A DNA stretch of 21,973 nucleotides from Shuttleworthia sp045545575 (GCA_045545575.1 JAZQBE010000104.1:1-21973); one strand, 5' to 3'. Positions 6,855 through 15,005 are shown, counted from the first letter of the stretch. Notes: generated by a model from the letters alone, not told the origin. Program-made: numbers and translations.

Positions 6855-9065
6855 ATGCGTATCGCCACCTGTTTCAACGAAAACTGGGCGTTCCTAAAGC
6901 AGGCCGACCGCACGTCCGCCGCCGTGTCCGACTGGATGCCGGTGAATCTGCCCCACACCTGGAATGCCGTTGACGGCACCGACGGCGGCAACGATTACCA
7001 CCGGGGCACCTGTTGGTACCGGAAACACTTTGCGCGCCCGGCACTGGAAGAAGGCGGCGAAGCATGGCTGGAGTTTGCCGGCGCTGCCATGACCGCCGAA
7101 GTGTTTTTAAACGGCCGGAAGCTGGCCCGCCATGAGGGCGGCTATTCTCTCTTCCGCGTCAACATCACGGAGGCTTTGCAGGACGACAACCTGCTGGAGG
7201 TTTCCGTCGACAACTCCATCAGCCGTAGCATCTATCCCCAGCACGCGGACTTCACCTTCTACGGCGGCATTTACCGGGACGTCAATCTGATCTGCGTGCC
7301 GAAGGAGCATTTCGCCCTGGATTACTACGGCGGCCCGGGCATCAGCGTCACGCCCCGGCTGTCCCCGGATCTGAAATCCGCGGAAATCACGGTGGAAACC
7401 TGGCAGACGGCCTCCGTCTCCGACGTGACCATCGAAATCGACGGGCAGACGAAAACCGTTCCGGCGGCGGACGGCCGGGCCTGCGCTTCCTTTACCCTCG
7501 ATCCGGTGCACCTGTGGAACGGCAAGGAAGATCCCTTCCTGTACACCTGCACGGCATCCTTAAGCAGCGGAGACGCCGTCACGGTGGAATTCGGCTGCCG
7601 CACCGTTTCCATCGACGCCGAAAAAGGCTTTTATCTGAACAGCAGAAACGTCCGCTTGGCCGGCGGCGCCCGGCATCAGGACCGCGAAGGCAAGGGCAAT
7701 GCCCTCTCCAAAGCCGACCACGAGGAAGATCTTTCCCTGATGCTGGAGGCCGGCTTCACCGGCGTCCGCTTAGCCCACTATCAGCAGGACGCGTACTTCT
7801 ATTCGCTCTGCGACCGAAGCGGTCTCATGGCCTGGGCCGAGATCCCCTACATCTCCGAGCACATGGAAGAGGGGCGGGACAACACCGTCTCCCAGATGAA
7901 GGAGCTCATCATCCAGAATTATCACCATCCGGCCATTGTCTGCTGGGGTCTGTCCAACGAAATCACCGTCTCCACCGGCGTCACGGAGGGCATCGTGGAA
8001 AATCACCGGATCTTAAACGACCTGTGCCACCGGATGGATCCGTCCCGGCCCACCGTCATGGCCCACGCCTTCATGCTCGATCCGAAGGAAGAATTCTCCT
8101 GCCTGCCCGACGCCGTGGGCTGGAACCTGTACTACGGCTGGTACATCGGCGACATGGAAGGCACGGAAACCTTCATGGACGAATGGCGCAGCCTGCATCC
8201 GGACATGCCCGTCGGCCTGACGGAATTCGGCGCCGACGCGAACCCCGCCTACCAGAGCGGCAAGCCGCAGCGCGGGGACTACACCGAGGGCTACCAGTGC
8301 CTGTACCACGAATACATGCTCGATTTCTGGGAGAAGCACCCCTATCTTTGGATCTTCTCGATGTGGAATACCTTTGACTTCGGCGCCGACGGCCGCAATG
8401 AAATCGGCAAGCCCGGCCAGAACCAGAAGGGCCTGGTCACCTTCGACCGCAAGCTGAAGAAAGATGCCTTCTATCTGTACAAGGCCTACCTGTCGGACGA
8501 GAAATTCCTGCACCTGTGCGGCAGCCGCTACGTGGACCGCACCGAGGATGAAACCGACGTGACCGTCTACGCCACGGTTCCGGAGATGTCCCTGTATGTG
8601 GACGGCCAGCTCCTTGAAACCAAAACCGGAAACCGCGTCTTCCGCTTTACCGTGCCGATTTCCGCAGAGCATGTGATCGAGGCAAAGGGCGGCGGATTCG
8701 CGGAAAGCATCCGCGTCCGCAAGGTGGACAAGCCCAATCCGTCCTATATCATGGACGGCATGAACACCGTCAACTGGTTTGACGATCCCACCGCTCTGCT
8801 GCGCCCCGGCTACTTCTCCGTCATGGACACCGTCGCGGACATCAAGGAAAACCCCGAAGCCGCCGCCATCTACCACAGCATCATCGATCCCATCATGGAA
8901 GCCCACGAAGCTGCCGGCGTCGGCATCAAAGCCATGATCCCGGAAAACCTCCAGCGCATCATGGACCAGACCCCCTGGGAAAACCAGCTGAAGCAGATGG
9001 GCAAGGAATTCAACGCGGACGTGATCCGGCAGATCAACAGCAAGCTGAATCAGATTCCGAAGTGA
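6855..9065 (+). CDS. Glycoside hydrolase family 2 (beta-galactosidase/beta-glucuronidase type)
   Basis: A 736-aa cytoplasmic enzyme without a signal peptide. Domain order: sugar-binding jelly roll (about 1-150, with LPHTWNAVDGTDGGNDYHRG and FTFYGGIYRDV), immunoglobulin-like domain (155-250, ending in FGCRTVSID), and TIM barrel (255-560). The barrel carries GARHQDREG, the acid/base motif WGLSNE (E369) and the nucleophile motif GLTEFGAD (E457). A further beta domain (565-622) and a helical tail (630-736) follow. It retains beta-linked sugars with double displacement; whether it acts on galactosides, glucuronides or others cannot be told. AGAAAGAGG precedes the ATG. No transporter or sugar regulator is next to it, which is unusual for a catabolic glycosidase. 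The tail beginning YIMDGMNTVNWFDDP has no catalytic motif. Confidence 0.93.
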   Translation: MRIATCFNENWAFLKQADRTSAAVSDWMPVNLPHTWNAVDGTDGGNDYHRGTCWYRKHFARPALEEGGEAWLEFAGAAMTAEVFLNGRKLARHEGGYSLFRVNITEALQDDNLLEVSVDNSISRSIYPQHADFTFYGGIYRDVNLICVPKEHFALDYYGGPGISVTPRLSPDLKSAEITVETWQTASVSDVTIEIDGQTKTVPAADGRACASFTLDPVHLWNGKEDPFLYTCTASLSSGDAVTVEFGCRTVSIDAEKGFYLNSRNVRLAGGARHQDREGKGNALSKADHEEDLSLMLEAGFTGVRLAHYQQDAYFYSLCDRSGLMAWAEIPYISEHMEEGRDNTVSQMKELIIQNYHHPAIVCWGLSNEITVSTGVTEGIVENHRILNDLCHRMDPSRPTVMAHAFMLDPKEEFSCLPDAVGWNLYYGWYIGDMEGTETFMDEWRSLHPDMPVGLTEFGADANPAYQSGKPQRGDYTEGYQCLYHEYMLDFWEKHPYLWIFSMWNTFDFGADGRNEIGKPGQNQKGLVTFDRKLKKDAFYLYKAYLSDEKFLHLCGSRYVDRTEDETDVTVYATVPEMSLYVDGQLLETKTGNRVFRFTVPISAEHVIEAKGGGFAESIRVRKVDKPNPSYIMDGMNTVNWFDDPTALLRPGYFSVMDTVADIKENPEAAAIYHSIIDPIMEAHEAAGVGIKAMIPENLQRIMDQTPWENQLKQMGKEFNADVIRQINSKLNQIPK

Positions 9066-9108
9066 CCCCTTTGGAACGAATCTGTGCCGCACCCTTCAGC
9101 ACGATAAA

Positions 9109-9138
9109 AACCCCGTGTCACGAGTGTGACACGGGGTT
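9109..9138. terminator. Bidirectional intrinsic terminator between convergent genes
   Basis: AACCCCGTGTCAC (9109-9121) and GTGACACGGGGTT (9126-9138) form a perfect 13-bp stem with loop gagt. A T-rich tail follows on the plus strand (TCTTT) and a TTTTT run on the minus strand. It ends the glycoside hydrolase transcript and can end the ior-paaK transcript from the other side. Confidence 0.9.
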
Positions 9139-9184
9139 CTTTGCGGAGTTGTCCGTCTATCGATTATGGATTTGCCCGACACTG

Positions 9185-9400
9185 TCAGTCCATGGTTTTG
9201 CTTGTTAATGAAACAAGCACTGTAACAATCTGGCTCACCTTCGAAACCGCAAAGCTTCCGTTAAACGGCTCGGCTTTGGGGGACGGAATAGACTGGATGA
9301 TACGCAAAAGCTGCTCGGTGTCGGCGACGTCGGTTTTATATCGCTTACCATCCTTTGGGAACTTCATTTTCAGTTGCTTACAATGCCCCTCTGACTTATT
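9185..9400 (-). pseudogene. Remnant of a BRO-N-type phage antirepressor gene
   Basis: Reading left from about 9400, the frame encodes NKSEGHCKQLKMKF, then DGKRYKTDVADTEQLL, then RIIQSIPSPKAEPF, ending at 9263. The TDVADTEQL(L/F)R-IIQSIPSPKAEPF block is characteristic of BRO-N-containing phage antirepressor and related proteins in Clostridia. In intact members I expect KxWLAKVGYERIQE next; here the homology stops, runs through unrelated sequence (FNGSFAVSKVSQ...) and ends at 9185. The usual start and the rest of a roughly 250-aa protein are missing. Its first bases overlap the paaK stop codon, so it probably came in by recombination just behind paaK and decayed. Family recall is from memory and was not searched. 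Confidence 0.7.
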
Positions 9401-10631
9401 GGAACCGTTCGTCGATGACACGTTTTGTCTTCTTCTCACTTCTGGGCAGGAAGCCGAGTTCCACCACATACACGATCGGCGTGAAGCCGATTTTGCTCTT
9501 GACGGTCTGGGCCACGCGTTCCTGCAGGCTCTTGAAGTTTTCGGTTCCGCTGGCTTCCACGTAGATACGCATGCTGTCGCGGCCGTCGAGGTGCGAGATG
9601 CGGATCTGGTATTCGCTCGACAGCTCCGGGAACATGCCTAAAATCTCTTCGATCTGCTTCGGGAAGACGTTGACGCCTTTGATCTTCATCATGTCGTCGC
9701 TGCGGCCGGAGATCACGTCGATGCGCGGATGGCGGCTTCCGCAGGGGCATTCGCCGGGCAAAATGCGGGAGATGTCGTGGGTGCGGAAACGGATCAGGGG
9801 CGCGCCTTCCTTGACGAGGGTGGTGATGACGATTTCACCCCACTCGCCGTCGGGCAGGTTCTCGCCGGTGGCCGGATCGATGATCTCGAGGTACAGATAG
9901 TCGTCCCAGTAGTGCATGCCGGTGTCGTACTTGCAGTTGATGCCGATGCCGGGGCCGTAGATTTCCGTCAGGCCGTAAATGTCGTACAGTTCGATGCCCA
10001 GCTCTTCAGAGATGCGCTTTCGCATCTTCTCGCCCCAGCGCTCCGAACCAATGACGCCTTTCTTCAGATGCACCTTGTCCTTGATGCCGCGCTTTTCGAT
10101 TTCTTCCGCCAGGAGAAGCGCGTAGGACGACGTGGCGCAGATGACGGTGCTCTTCAGATCCATCATCATCTGCAGCTGCTTGTCCGTGTTGCCCGGACCC
10201 ATCGGGATCGCCATGGCGCCGAGCTTTTCGCAGCCGGCCTGGAAGCCGATGCCGGCGGTCCACAGACCGTAACCGGGCGTGATCTGGATGCGGTCCTCCT
10301 TCGTGATGCCGGCGTACTCATAGCAGCGCTTGAACATCTCGCCCCAGTCGTCCACATCCTTCGCGGTGTAGGGGATGATGACGGGCATGCCCGTGGTGCC
10401 GGACGACGAATGGATGCGCACGATTTCATCCTCGCCGCAGGCCATCAGGCCCAGCGGATAGGCTTCGCGCAGGTCCTGCTTCTCGCAGAACGGAAGCTTC
10501 GTGAAATCCTCCGCCGAATCCAGATGCGTGATGCCGGCTTCCTTTAAGCGCTTGCCGTAGAAATGCTCTGTGCCGAGCAGCCGTTCCAGCTGACGGTTTA
10601 CAAGGGAAAGCTGGGTGTCGTTAATCTGCAT
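9396..10631 (-). CDS. paaK: Phenylacetate/arylacetate-CoA ligase (AMP-forming)
   Basis: A 411-aa cytoplasmic acyl-CoA synthetase of the PaaK branch of the ANL superfamily. It converts an aryl acetate, ATP and CoA to aryl acetyl-CoA, AMP and pyrophosphate. Visible motifs are the phosphate loop HSSSGTTGMPV (74-84), the DIYGLTEIYGPG adenine-binding region, the conserved RFRTHDISRILPGECPCGS stretch, GRSDDMMKIKGVNVFP (hinge), and the C-terminal KTKRVIDER end. It is slightly shorter than the usual 430-440 aa but complete. Its start codon overlaps the iorB end by 11 bases, so it is the last gene of the iorA-iorB-paaK operon. It therefore likely works on indoleacetate, phenylacetate or hydroxyphenylacetate; its exact preference is not visible. 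Confidence 0.93.
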   Translation of the reverse strand: MQINDTQLSLVNRQLERLLGTEHFYGKRLKEAGITHLDSAEDFTKLPFCEKQDLREAYPLGLMACGEDEIVRIHSSSGTTGMPVIIPYTAKDVDDWGEMFKRCYEYAGITKEDRIQITPGYGLWTAGIGFQAGCEKLGAMAIPMGPGNTDKQLQMMMDLKSTVICATSSYALLLAEEIEKRGIKDKVHLKKGVIGSERWGEKMRKRISEELGIELYDIYGLTEIYGPGIGINCKYDTGMHYWDDYLYLEIIDPATGENLPDGEWGEIVITTLVKEGAPLIRFRTHDISRILPGECPCGSRHPRIDVISGRSDDMMKIKGVNVFPKQIEEILGMFPELSSEYQIRISHLDGRDSMRIYVEASGTENFKSLQERVAQTVKSKIGFTPIVYVVELGFLPRSEKKTKRVIDERFQ

Positions 10632-11217
10632 GTGAAACCTCCGTTTCTTGATACCATGCCAGTGCTTTCTGATTTAATTCCAGGAACTTCTCCGGCACCA
10701 GCCGGTGGACGGACGCCTCCAGGTCCTCCGCGGTCAGGCCGAGAGCGCCGCTTCGGGCCGCGGCGCCCAGCAGGACGACGTTTAACACCTTCGCGGAGCC
10801 GAGTTCTTCGGCCGCAGCGTCGCTGTCCACAAAGAGCACGTGGGCCGCATGGGTCTTCAGATAGTCGATCATCGCGTCAGCGTCATAGGCGGACTGGCCG
10901 ATGGTCGCGGAGACGGGCATGACCGGCCGCGTGCTGACGACGACGGTTCCGTCCGACGCGAGGAACGGCAGCTGGCGGACCGCTTCGCCGGGCTCGAAGG
11001 CCAGGATCAGGTCGGCAGTCCCCTTCGCAATCAGGGGAGAATGCACGCCGGCGCCGATGCGCAGATGCGAAAACACGCTGCCGCCGCGCTGCGCCATGCC
11101 GATGGTTTCCGCGGTGCGGATGGGCAGGCCTTTTTCCATGGCGGCAGAAGCGATCAGGCGGGAGGCCAGGATCGTGCCCTGTCCGCCGACGCCGCAGAGA
11201 ATGATGTCGCGGTTCAC
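10621..11217 (-). CDS. iorB: Indolepyruvate:ferredoxin oxidoreductase, beta subunit
   Basis: A 198-aa protein, the gamma-type (pyruvate-ferredoxin oxidoreductase) subunit of IOR. It starts NRDIILCGVGGQGTILASRL, the family's opening motif (GVGGQG at 9-14), followed by ETIGMAQRGGSVFSHLRIG, which contacts CoA/TPP in the complex. I chose the GTG at 11217-11215: AAGGAGG sits 6 nt upstream, and the codon overlaps the iorA stop (GTGA, 4-base overlap). An upstream open frame to 11406 is just iorA read out of frame. With IorA it decarboxylates aryl pyruvates to aryl acetyl-CoA and reduces ferredoxin. The overlap and strong Shine-Dalgarno suggest coupled translation for 1:1 subunit supply. Confidence 0.95.
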   Translation of the reverse strand: MNRDIILCGVGGQGTILASRLIASAAMEKGLPIRTAETIGMAQRGGSVFSHLRIGAGVHSPLIAKGTADLILAFEPGEAVRQLPFLASDGTVVVSTRPVMPVSATIGQSAYDADAMIDYLKTHAAHVLFVDSDAAAEELGSAKVLNVVLLGAAARSGALGLTAEDLEASVHRLVPEKFLELNQKALAWYQETEVSHAD

Positions 11218-13133
11218 TGCGCACCTCCTTTCTGCGCCGATGCGGCTTCTTCCGGCAAAAGATCGTTCTTCCTGCCGCCCGAGATTGCGCCCGCCGGGCA
11301 GATCTGCTCGCAGAGCGTGCACCCGGTGCACAGCGACGGGTCGATGGCCGCCTGCCGGCCGTCCGCGCCCAGGATCAGCCCCGGGCAGCCCAGCTCGCGG
11401 ATGCATTTGCCGCAGGCGATGCAGCGCTCCGGGTCCACGCTAGAGCGCCCCTTCGGCCGGGTGACGGCCACGCAGGGCGACCGGAAGATGATGGCTTTGA
11501 CACCCGGTTCGGCGGCAACGCGCTTTACCGTCTCCACCGATGCCGCGAAATCAAGCGGATCGACGGTTTCCACGACCGCAAGGCCGATCGCCCGCAGCAC
11601 GCGTTCGATGGACACCTTTTCCACCACCTGCCCCATCATCGTACGGCCGGTGCCGGGATGCGGCTGGTGGCCGGTCATCGCGGTGGTCGAGTTATCGAGC
11701 ACGACCAGCGTCAGGTCCGCCTGGTTGTAAAACGCGTTCACCACGCCCGTGATGCCGGACGCGAAGAACGTGGAATCCCCGACAAAAGCAAAGCACTTCG
11801 TGTCGGGCTCCATGTGACCGACGCCCTGGGCGATGCCGATGCCCGCGCCCATGCACAGGCAGGTGTCGCACATGTCCAGCGGCGCGGCATTGCCTAAGGT
11901 GTAGCAGCCGATGTCGCCGCAGTAGATCGTCTTCTGTCCCTTCATGGCCTGCTTGACGGCGTAGAAGGATGCCCGGTGCGGGCAGCCCGCGCACAGCACC
12001 GGCGGGCGGACCGGAAGCGGCGGAACGGGGTCGGCGGATTTTTGTTCGGATGCATTCTGCGCGGCCGCTGCATCTGCCTGCTCCGCGTTGCCGAGGAAGC
12101 CGTCGATCGCGGCGGACACGATCTCCATCGTGTTCTCGCCGGAGGGCGGGATGTGCCCGGTCAGCTTGCCGATAATCTTCACCGGCAGATGATACTTGCC
12201 GCAGATATAGGTGAGCGCCCGCTCGATCACGGGGTCCAACTCCTCGATGCAGAGCACCTCGTCAAGATCATTCAAAAACGTCACTGCCATCTGTTCCGGA
12301 AAGGGGAACGGCGTCGCGACGCGGAAGATCCGGGCATCGCGTCCCTGCATCGCGTCGAGCGTGTACATGTAGCTGATGCCCTGCGTCGCGATGCCGCGCC
12401 GGGGCGCGCCGGCTGTGCCATTATTAGAATGCAGTTCTGATTCTATGTGAATCCGGTTCCGCGGATAATTCGAAAGCGTTTCTGACAGCTGCGCGTTACG
12501 CTGTTCGATCTTCGCGTGATTTACCACGGACAGCCGCGGGAAAATGACCCATTTCGAGGCGTCCTTTACGAAGCCCTCGTATTCATGTTCTGCGTATTCC
12601 TCCGGGTCGGCCACGTCGATGGCTTCATACCCGTGATCCACGCGCGTCGTCGCACGGAAAAAAACCGGCGTGTGATATTCTTCCGAGAACGCGAACGCCT
12701 CCTGGATCATCTCGTACGCTTCGCCCACGGAAGACGGATCGAACACCGGCACCTTCGAGAACATGCCGAACGTTCGCGTATCCTGCTCGGTCTGCGACGA
12801 AATCGGACCGGGGTCGTCCGCGACGAGGACTACCATGCCGCCCTTAACCCCGATGTACTCCAGACTCATCAGCGGGTCCGACGCCACGTTCAGTCCCACC
12901 TGCTTCATCGTCACCATCGCGCGCGCGCCGGCATACGCCGCGCCCGCCGCCACTTCCATGGCGGCCTTTTCATTGACCGACCACTCGACGTAGACACTGC
13001 CCGGGTTGCGCTTCGCGACCGTCTCCAGCACCTCCGTCGAAGGCGTGCCCGGATAGCCGGCCACCATATTGACGCCGGCCGCCAGCGCGCCCAGCGCAAT
13101 CGCCTCATTTCCCATTAAGAATTCTTTATGCAT
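11214..13133 (-). CDS. iorA: Indolepyruvate:ferredoxin oxidoreductase, alpha subunit
   Basis: A 639-aa catalytic subunit. N-terminal pyrimidine-binding domain (MGNEAIALGALAAGVNMVAG, YPGTPSTEV, and about 50 the VEWSVNEKAAMEVAAGAAYA helix with the TPP-activating Glu), then a transketolase-like C domain. The pyrophosphate-binding domain carries CAGCPHRASFY, CGDIGCYTLG and GDSTFF (D453) with the paired DNSTTAMTG. The C-terminus carries two [4Fe-4S] sites: C571, C574, C577 plus C583, and C602, C605, C608 plus C612. It oxidises indolepyruvate, phenylpyruvate and p-hydroxyphenylpyruvate with CoA and ferredoxin. AAGGAG sits 5 nt before the ATG at 13133. It is oxygen-sensitive in known members, consistent with an anaerobe. 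First gene of the operon with iorB and paaK. Confidence 0.96.
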   Translation of the reverse strand: MHKEFLMGNEAIALGALAAGVNMVAGYPGTPSTEVLETVAKRNPGSVYVEWSVNEKAAMEVAAGAAYAGARAMVTMKQVGLNVASDPLMSLEYIGVKGGMVVLVADDPGPISSQTEQDTRTFGMFSKVPVFDPSSVGEAYEMIQEAFAFSEEYHTPVFFRATTRVDHGYEAIDVADPEEYAEHEYEGFVKDASKWVIFPRLSVVNHAKIEQRNAQLSETLSNYPRNRIHIESELHSNNGTAGAPRRGIATQGISYMYTLDAMQGRDARIFRVATPFPFPEQMAVTFLNDLDEVLCIEELDPVIERALTYICGKYHLPVKIIGKLTGHIPPSGENTMEIVSAAIDGFLGNAEQADAAAAQNASEQKSADPVPPLPVRPPVLCAGCPHRASFYAVKQAMKGQKTIYCGDIGCYTLGNAAPLDMCDTCLCMGAGIGIAQGVGHMEPDTKCFAFVGDSTFFASGITGVVNAFYNQADLTLVVLDNSTTAMTGHQPHPGTGRTMMGQVVEKVSIERVLRAIGLAVVETVDPLDFAASVETVKRVAAEPGVKAIIFRSPCVAVTRPKGRSSVDPERCIACGKCIRELGCPGLILGADGRQAAIDPSLCTGCTLCEQICPAGAISGGRKNDLLPEEAASAQKGGAQ

Positions 13134-13175
13134 GCATGCTCCTTACAGACTCGAAAAACGCCTCGCGTTTCTAGA

Positions 13176-13204
13176 AGTATACTTTACCACATGGAAGCGT
13201 GAAA
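13176..13204 (-). promoter_or_regulatory. Candidate promoter of the ior-paaK operon
   Basis: On the minus strand TATACT (13181-13176) lies about 43 bases before the iorA ATG, with a weak -35 TTTCAC (13204-13199) at 17-bp spacing. The box is good, the -35 poor. Confidence 0.45.
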
Positions 13205-13224
13205 ACCAAGGTTGGCGCGGAGCG

Positions 13225-13300
13225 GCAGAGGCTTGAAAAAGGCGGTTTTGGCCCAAAATCCAGGCCGCAGGCCGGCTCGCCTATGCGCTTTTGGGCATAT
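13225..13300. repeat. Structured intergenic sequence with repeated TTTTGGCCCAA word
   Basis: GGCGGTTTTGGCCCAA (13241-13256) recurs as GGGGCGTTTTGGCCCAA at about 13366-13382, both preceded by a similar GCTTGAAAAA/GCTGGAAAGG run. Within the stretch GCCCAAAA (13251-13258) pairs with TTTTGGGC (13289-13296), enclosing a GC-rich GGCCGCAGGCCGGC core. No believable gene fits: short frames in both directions lack ribosome sites. It may be a dispersed extragenic repeat or part of the 3' end of the lipoprotein transcript. Confidence 0.45.
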
Positions 13301-13306
13301 AGAAAG

Positions 13307-13359
13307 AAAAAAGCTTCCCGCACCCCAATTCTGAAAAACCGCATTGGGGTGCAGAAGCT
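13307..13359 (-). terminator. Intrinsic terminator of the Cthe_2159-type gene
   Basis: On the minus strand AGCTTCTGCACCCCAAT (13359-13343) pairs with ATTGGGGTGCGGGAAGCT (13329-13312), with a small internal bulge, a 13-base loop and then a TTTTTT run. It lies about 28 bases after the stop codon at 13387 and is a strong Rho-independent signal. Confidence 0.85.
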
Positions 13360-13386
13360 GGAAAGGGGCGTTTTGGCCCAATTCCC

Positions 13387-14847
13387 TTAGAGCGCTCCGC
13401 CCTGCGGACGTCCGCCGGGAGCTCCGCCCGGCCCCATGCCGCCCTGCGGCGGCTGGCCGCCCTGCTGGCCGCCAAAGCCGCCCATGCCGCCCGGGCCCAT
13501 ACCGCCCATGCCGCCCATCATCTGGTTGGAGATCTGGTCGGTTTCCTGGCCGTTGATGATCAGCGTACCGCCGTTTTTCTGCACGGTACCGTCGGCATCA
13601 AACGGGGACTGGGCATTGATGGTGACGGTTCCGCCGTTGATAATCAGGTCGCCGTTGGAGTCAATGCCGTCCGTGTCGCCGGCGCCCATGTTCACGGTCA
13701 GATCTCCGCCGTTGATTTCCACCTTGATCGCATAGGACGAGGACTTGTTGGCCGCGTTGACGCCGTCATCGGAAGCATTCACGGAAATCGTGCCGTCGTT
13801 CAGAATCACCTGCGTCGCCTCGAGGCCTTCGGCTGCCGTGATGTCGATGGTTCCGCCGTTGATGGTCAGCACCGTCGTCGCGTGAATGCCGTCGTCATCC
13901 GCGTCGATCGTGACGGTTCCGCCATTGATTGTAATCCATCCCAGGGAATTGTCGTCGTCGTTTTCGGCATGGAAGCCGTCGTTGACCGCCTCGATCACCA
14001 GCACACCGTCTGCCATGGCGATGGAATCGTTGGCTTCAAACGCACTGTCCGCGCAGGTGACGTTCCACTTACCGCCGGTGATCTTCAGATCGTCCTTGCT
14101 GCTGACGCCGTTATCGGAGGAGGTGATCGTCGTGGCGCCAAGGCCGTTTAACACCAGGTCGTCCTTCGAGAAGATGACTGCGTCCGTGTTTGTGTCGCCG
14201 TCCGCGGTGAAGGTGCCGGAGACCGTCAGCTGATTGTCCGTACCGTCCGCGCTCGTGACAAAAACCTTGTCTGCGTTCACCACATAGATGCATGGCGTGC
14301 TGTCGTTAGTGATGGAAACACCGTCCAGAACAAGCTGCACCTTGTCCTCATCGCCGGCTTCCACGCGAATCTGCGCGTTCTTCGCCGTTCCGCTGATCAC
14401 GTACACGCCGGCTTCCGTGATGCTGACCGTCTCGCCGTCGGCAACCGTAATGCTCTTCGCCTCACTGGTATCCGCCTCCTGGGCGAGGTCACGCTCGGTA
14501 AAGATTTCGCCGGTGCTGTCCGACGTGCTTTCCTCGGAAGAAGCACTGTCCGCGGATGCGCTTTCGGCCGCCGTGCTTTCCTGGGATACCGTGCTCTCCG
14601 CCGCTGGGCTGCTTTCAGAGGAAGCGTCCTGCGCCGCCGATGTGCTGTCCGCCGCCGGCGCGCTTTCCTCAGACGCCGTGCTTTCCCCTGTGCTCTCCTC
14701 CGCCTTCGGCGCGGAAGAGGTTTCCGCCGTCACCGTCGTCTGCGTGCTGTTATTGGATGAAGCAGCCGCTCCGCATCCGGCAAAAGCGGACGCCGCAAGG
14801 GCCATCGTCATCATCAGGGCTGCGATCGTCATGGTTCTTTTCTTCAT
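13387..14847 (-). CDS. Cthe_2159-type carbohydrate/calcium-binding surface lipoprotein
   Basis: A 486-aa exported protein. Signal peptide 1-24 with a lipobox-like FAGC (C25), so probably membrane-anchored. Residues about 26-125 are a Ser/Thr/Ala/Glu-rich linker. Residues about 130-445 carry the Cthe_2159 beta-helix pattern: repeated rungs with ITNDSTPCIYV, DDLVLNGLGATTITSSDNGV, DDGIHATTVLTINGGTIDIT and DGIDSNGDLIINGGTVTINA. The Asp pairs of DDGIxA/DGI loops are typical calcium sites; family members bind acidic polysaccharide with calcium. The end (about 449-486) is a Gly/Met/Gln/Pro-rich tail (GGMGGMGPGGMGG...). AAGGAG precedes the ATG at 14847. It stands alone, with its own promoter, leader and terminator, divergent from recJ. 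Enzymatic activity cannot be claimed. Confidence 0.88.
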   Translation of the reverse strand: MKKRTMTIAALMMTMALAASAFAGCGAAASSNNSTQTTVTAETSSAPKAEESTGESTASEESAPAADSTSAAQDASSESSPAAESTVSQESTAAESASADSASSEESTSDSTGEIFTERDLAQEADTSEAKSITVADGETVSITEAGVYVISGTAKNAQIRVEAGDEDKVQLVLDGVSITNDSTPCIYVVNADKVFVTSADGTDNQLTVSGTFTADGDTNTDAVIFSKDDLVLNGLGATTITSSDNGVSSKDDLKITGGKWNVTCADSAFEANDSIAMADGVLVIEAVNDGFHAENDDDNSLGWITINGGTVTIDADDDGIHATTVLTINGGTIDITAAEGLEATQVILNDGTISVNASDDGVNAANKSSSYAIKVEINGGDLTVNMGAGDTDGIDSNGDLIINGGTVTINAQSPFDADGTVQKNGGTLIINGQETDQISNQMMGGMGGMGPGGMGGFGGQQGGQPPQGGMGPGGAPGGRPQGGAL

Positions 14848-14999
14848 GATATACTCCTTTTCGTTTTACGCCGGTTCGTGTCCTCATCCGGCTCCCTTCT
14901 CGGATGTATAAATCATCCGCCTGTTCTCTAGTCGCAGCCAAAGGTTTCGGCGCCGTCCTTCGGCCGCATTTTGGATCAGCCGGGGTTCTTTTGGAGCCC
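14848..14999 (-). promoter_or_regulatory. Long structured 5' leader of the Cthe_2159-type gene
   Basis: From the predicted start near 14999 the transcript has about 150 nt before the ATG. It can form several hairpins, for example CGGATG-atttata-CATCCG (14919-14901), and GC-rich pairs around the GGCCGAAGGACGGCGCC segment (about 14949-14967). I compared it from memory with common riboswitch cores (c-di-GMP, ydaO, guanidine, THF, fluoride, ZTP) and found no match. The role is unknown. Confidence 0.4.
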
Positions 15000-15005
15000 G
15001 CTTGC

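Noticed and set aside
8013..9092. Minus-strand open frame of 359 codons
   Set aside because: Antisense to the family-2 glycosidase with intact catalytic motifs; no ribosome site.
13184..13390. Short frames of 60-65 codons on both strands between iorA and the lipoprotein gene
   Set aside because: They run through hairpins and the terminator, lack ribosome sites and have no family resemblance.
14848..15000. Known riboswitch in the lipoprotein leader
   Set aside because: Compared by eye with c-di-GMP, ydaO, guanidine, THF, fluoride and ZTP cores; no conserved core words were found.
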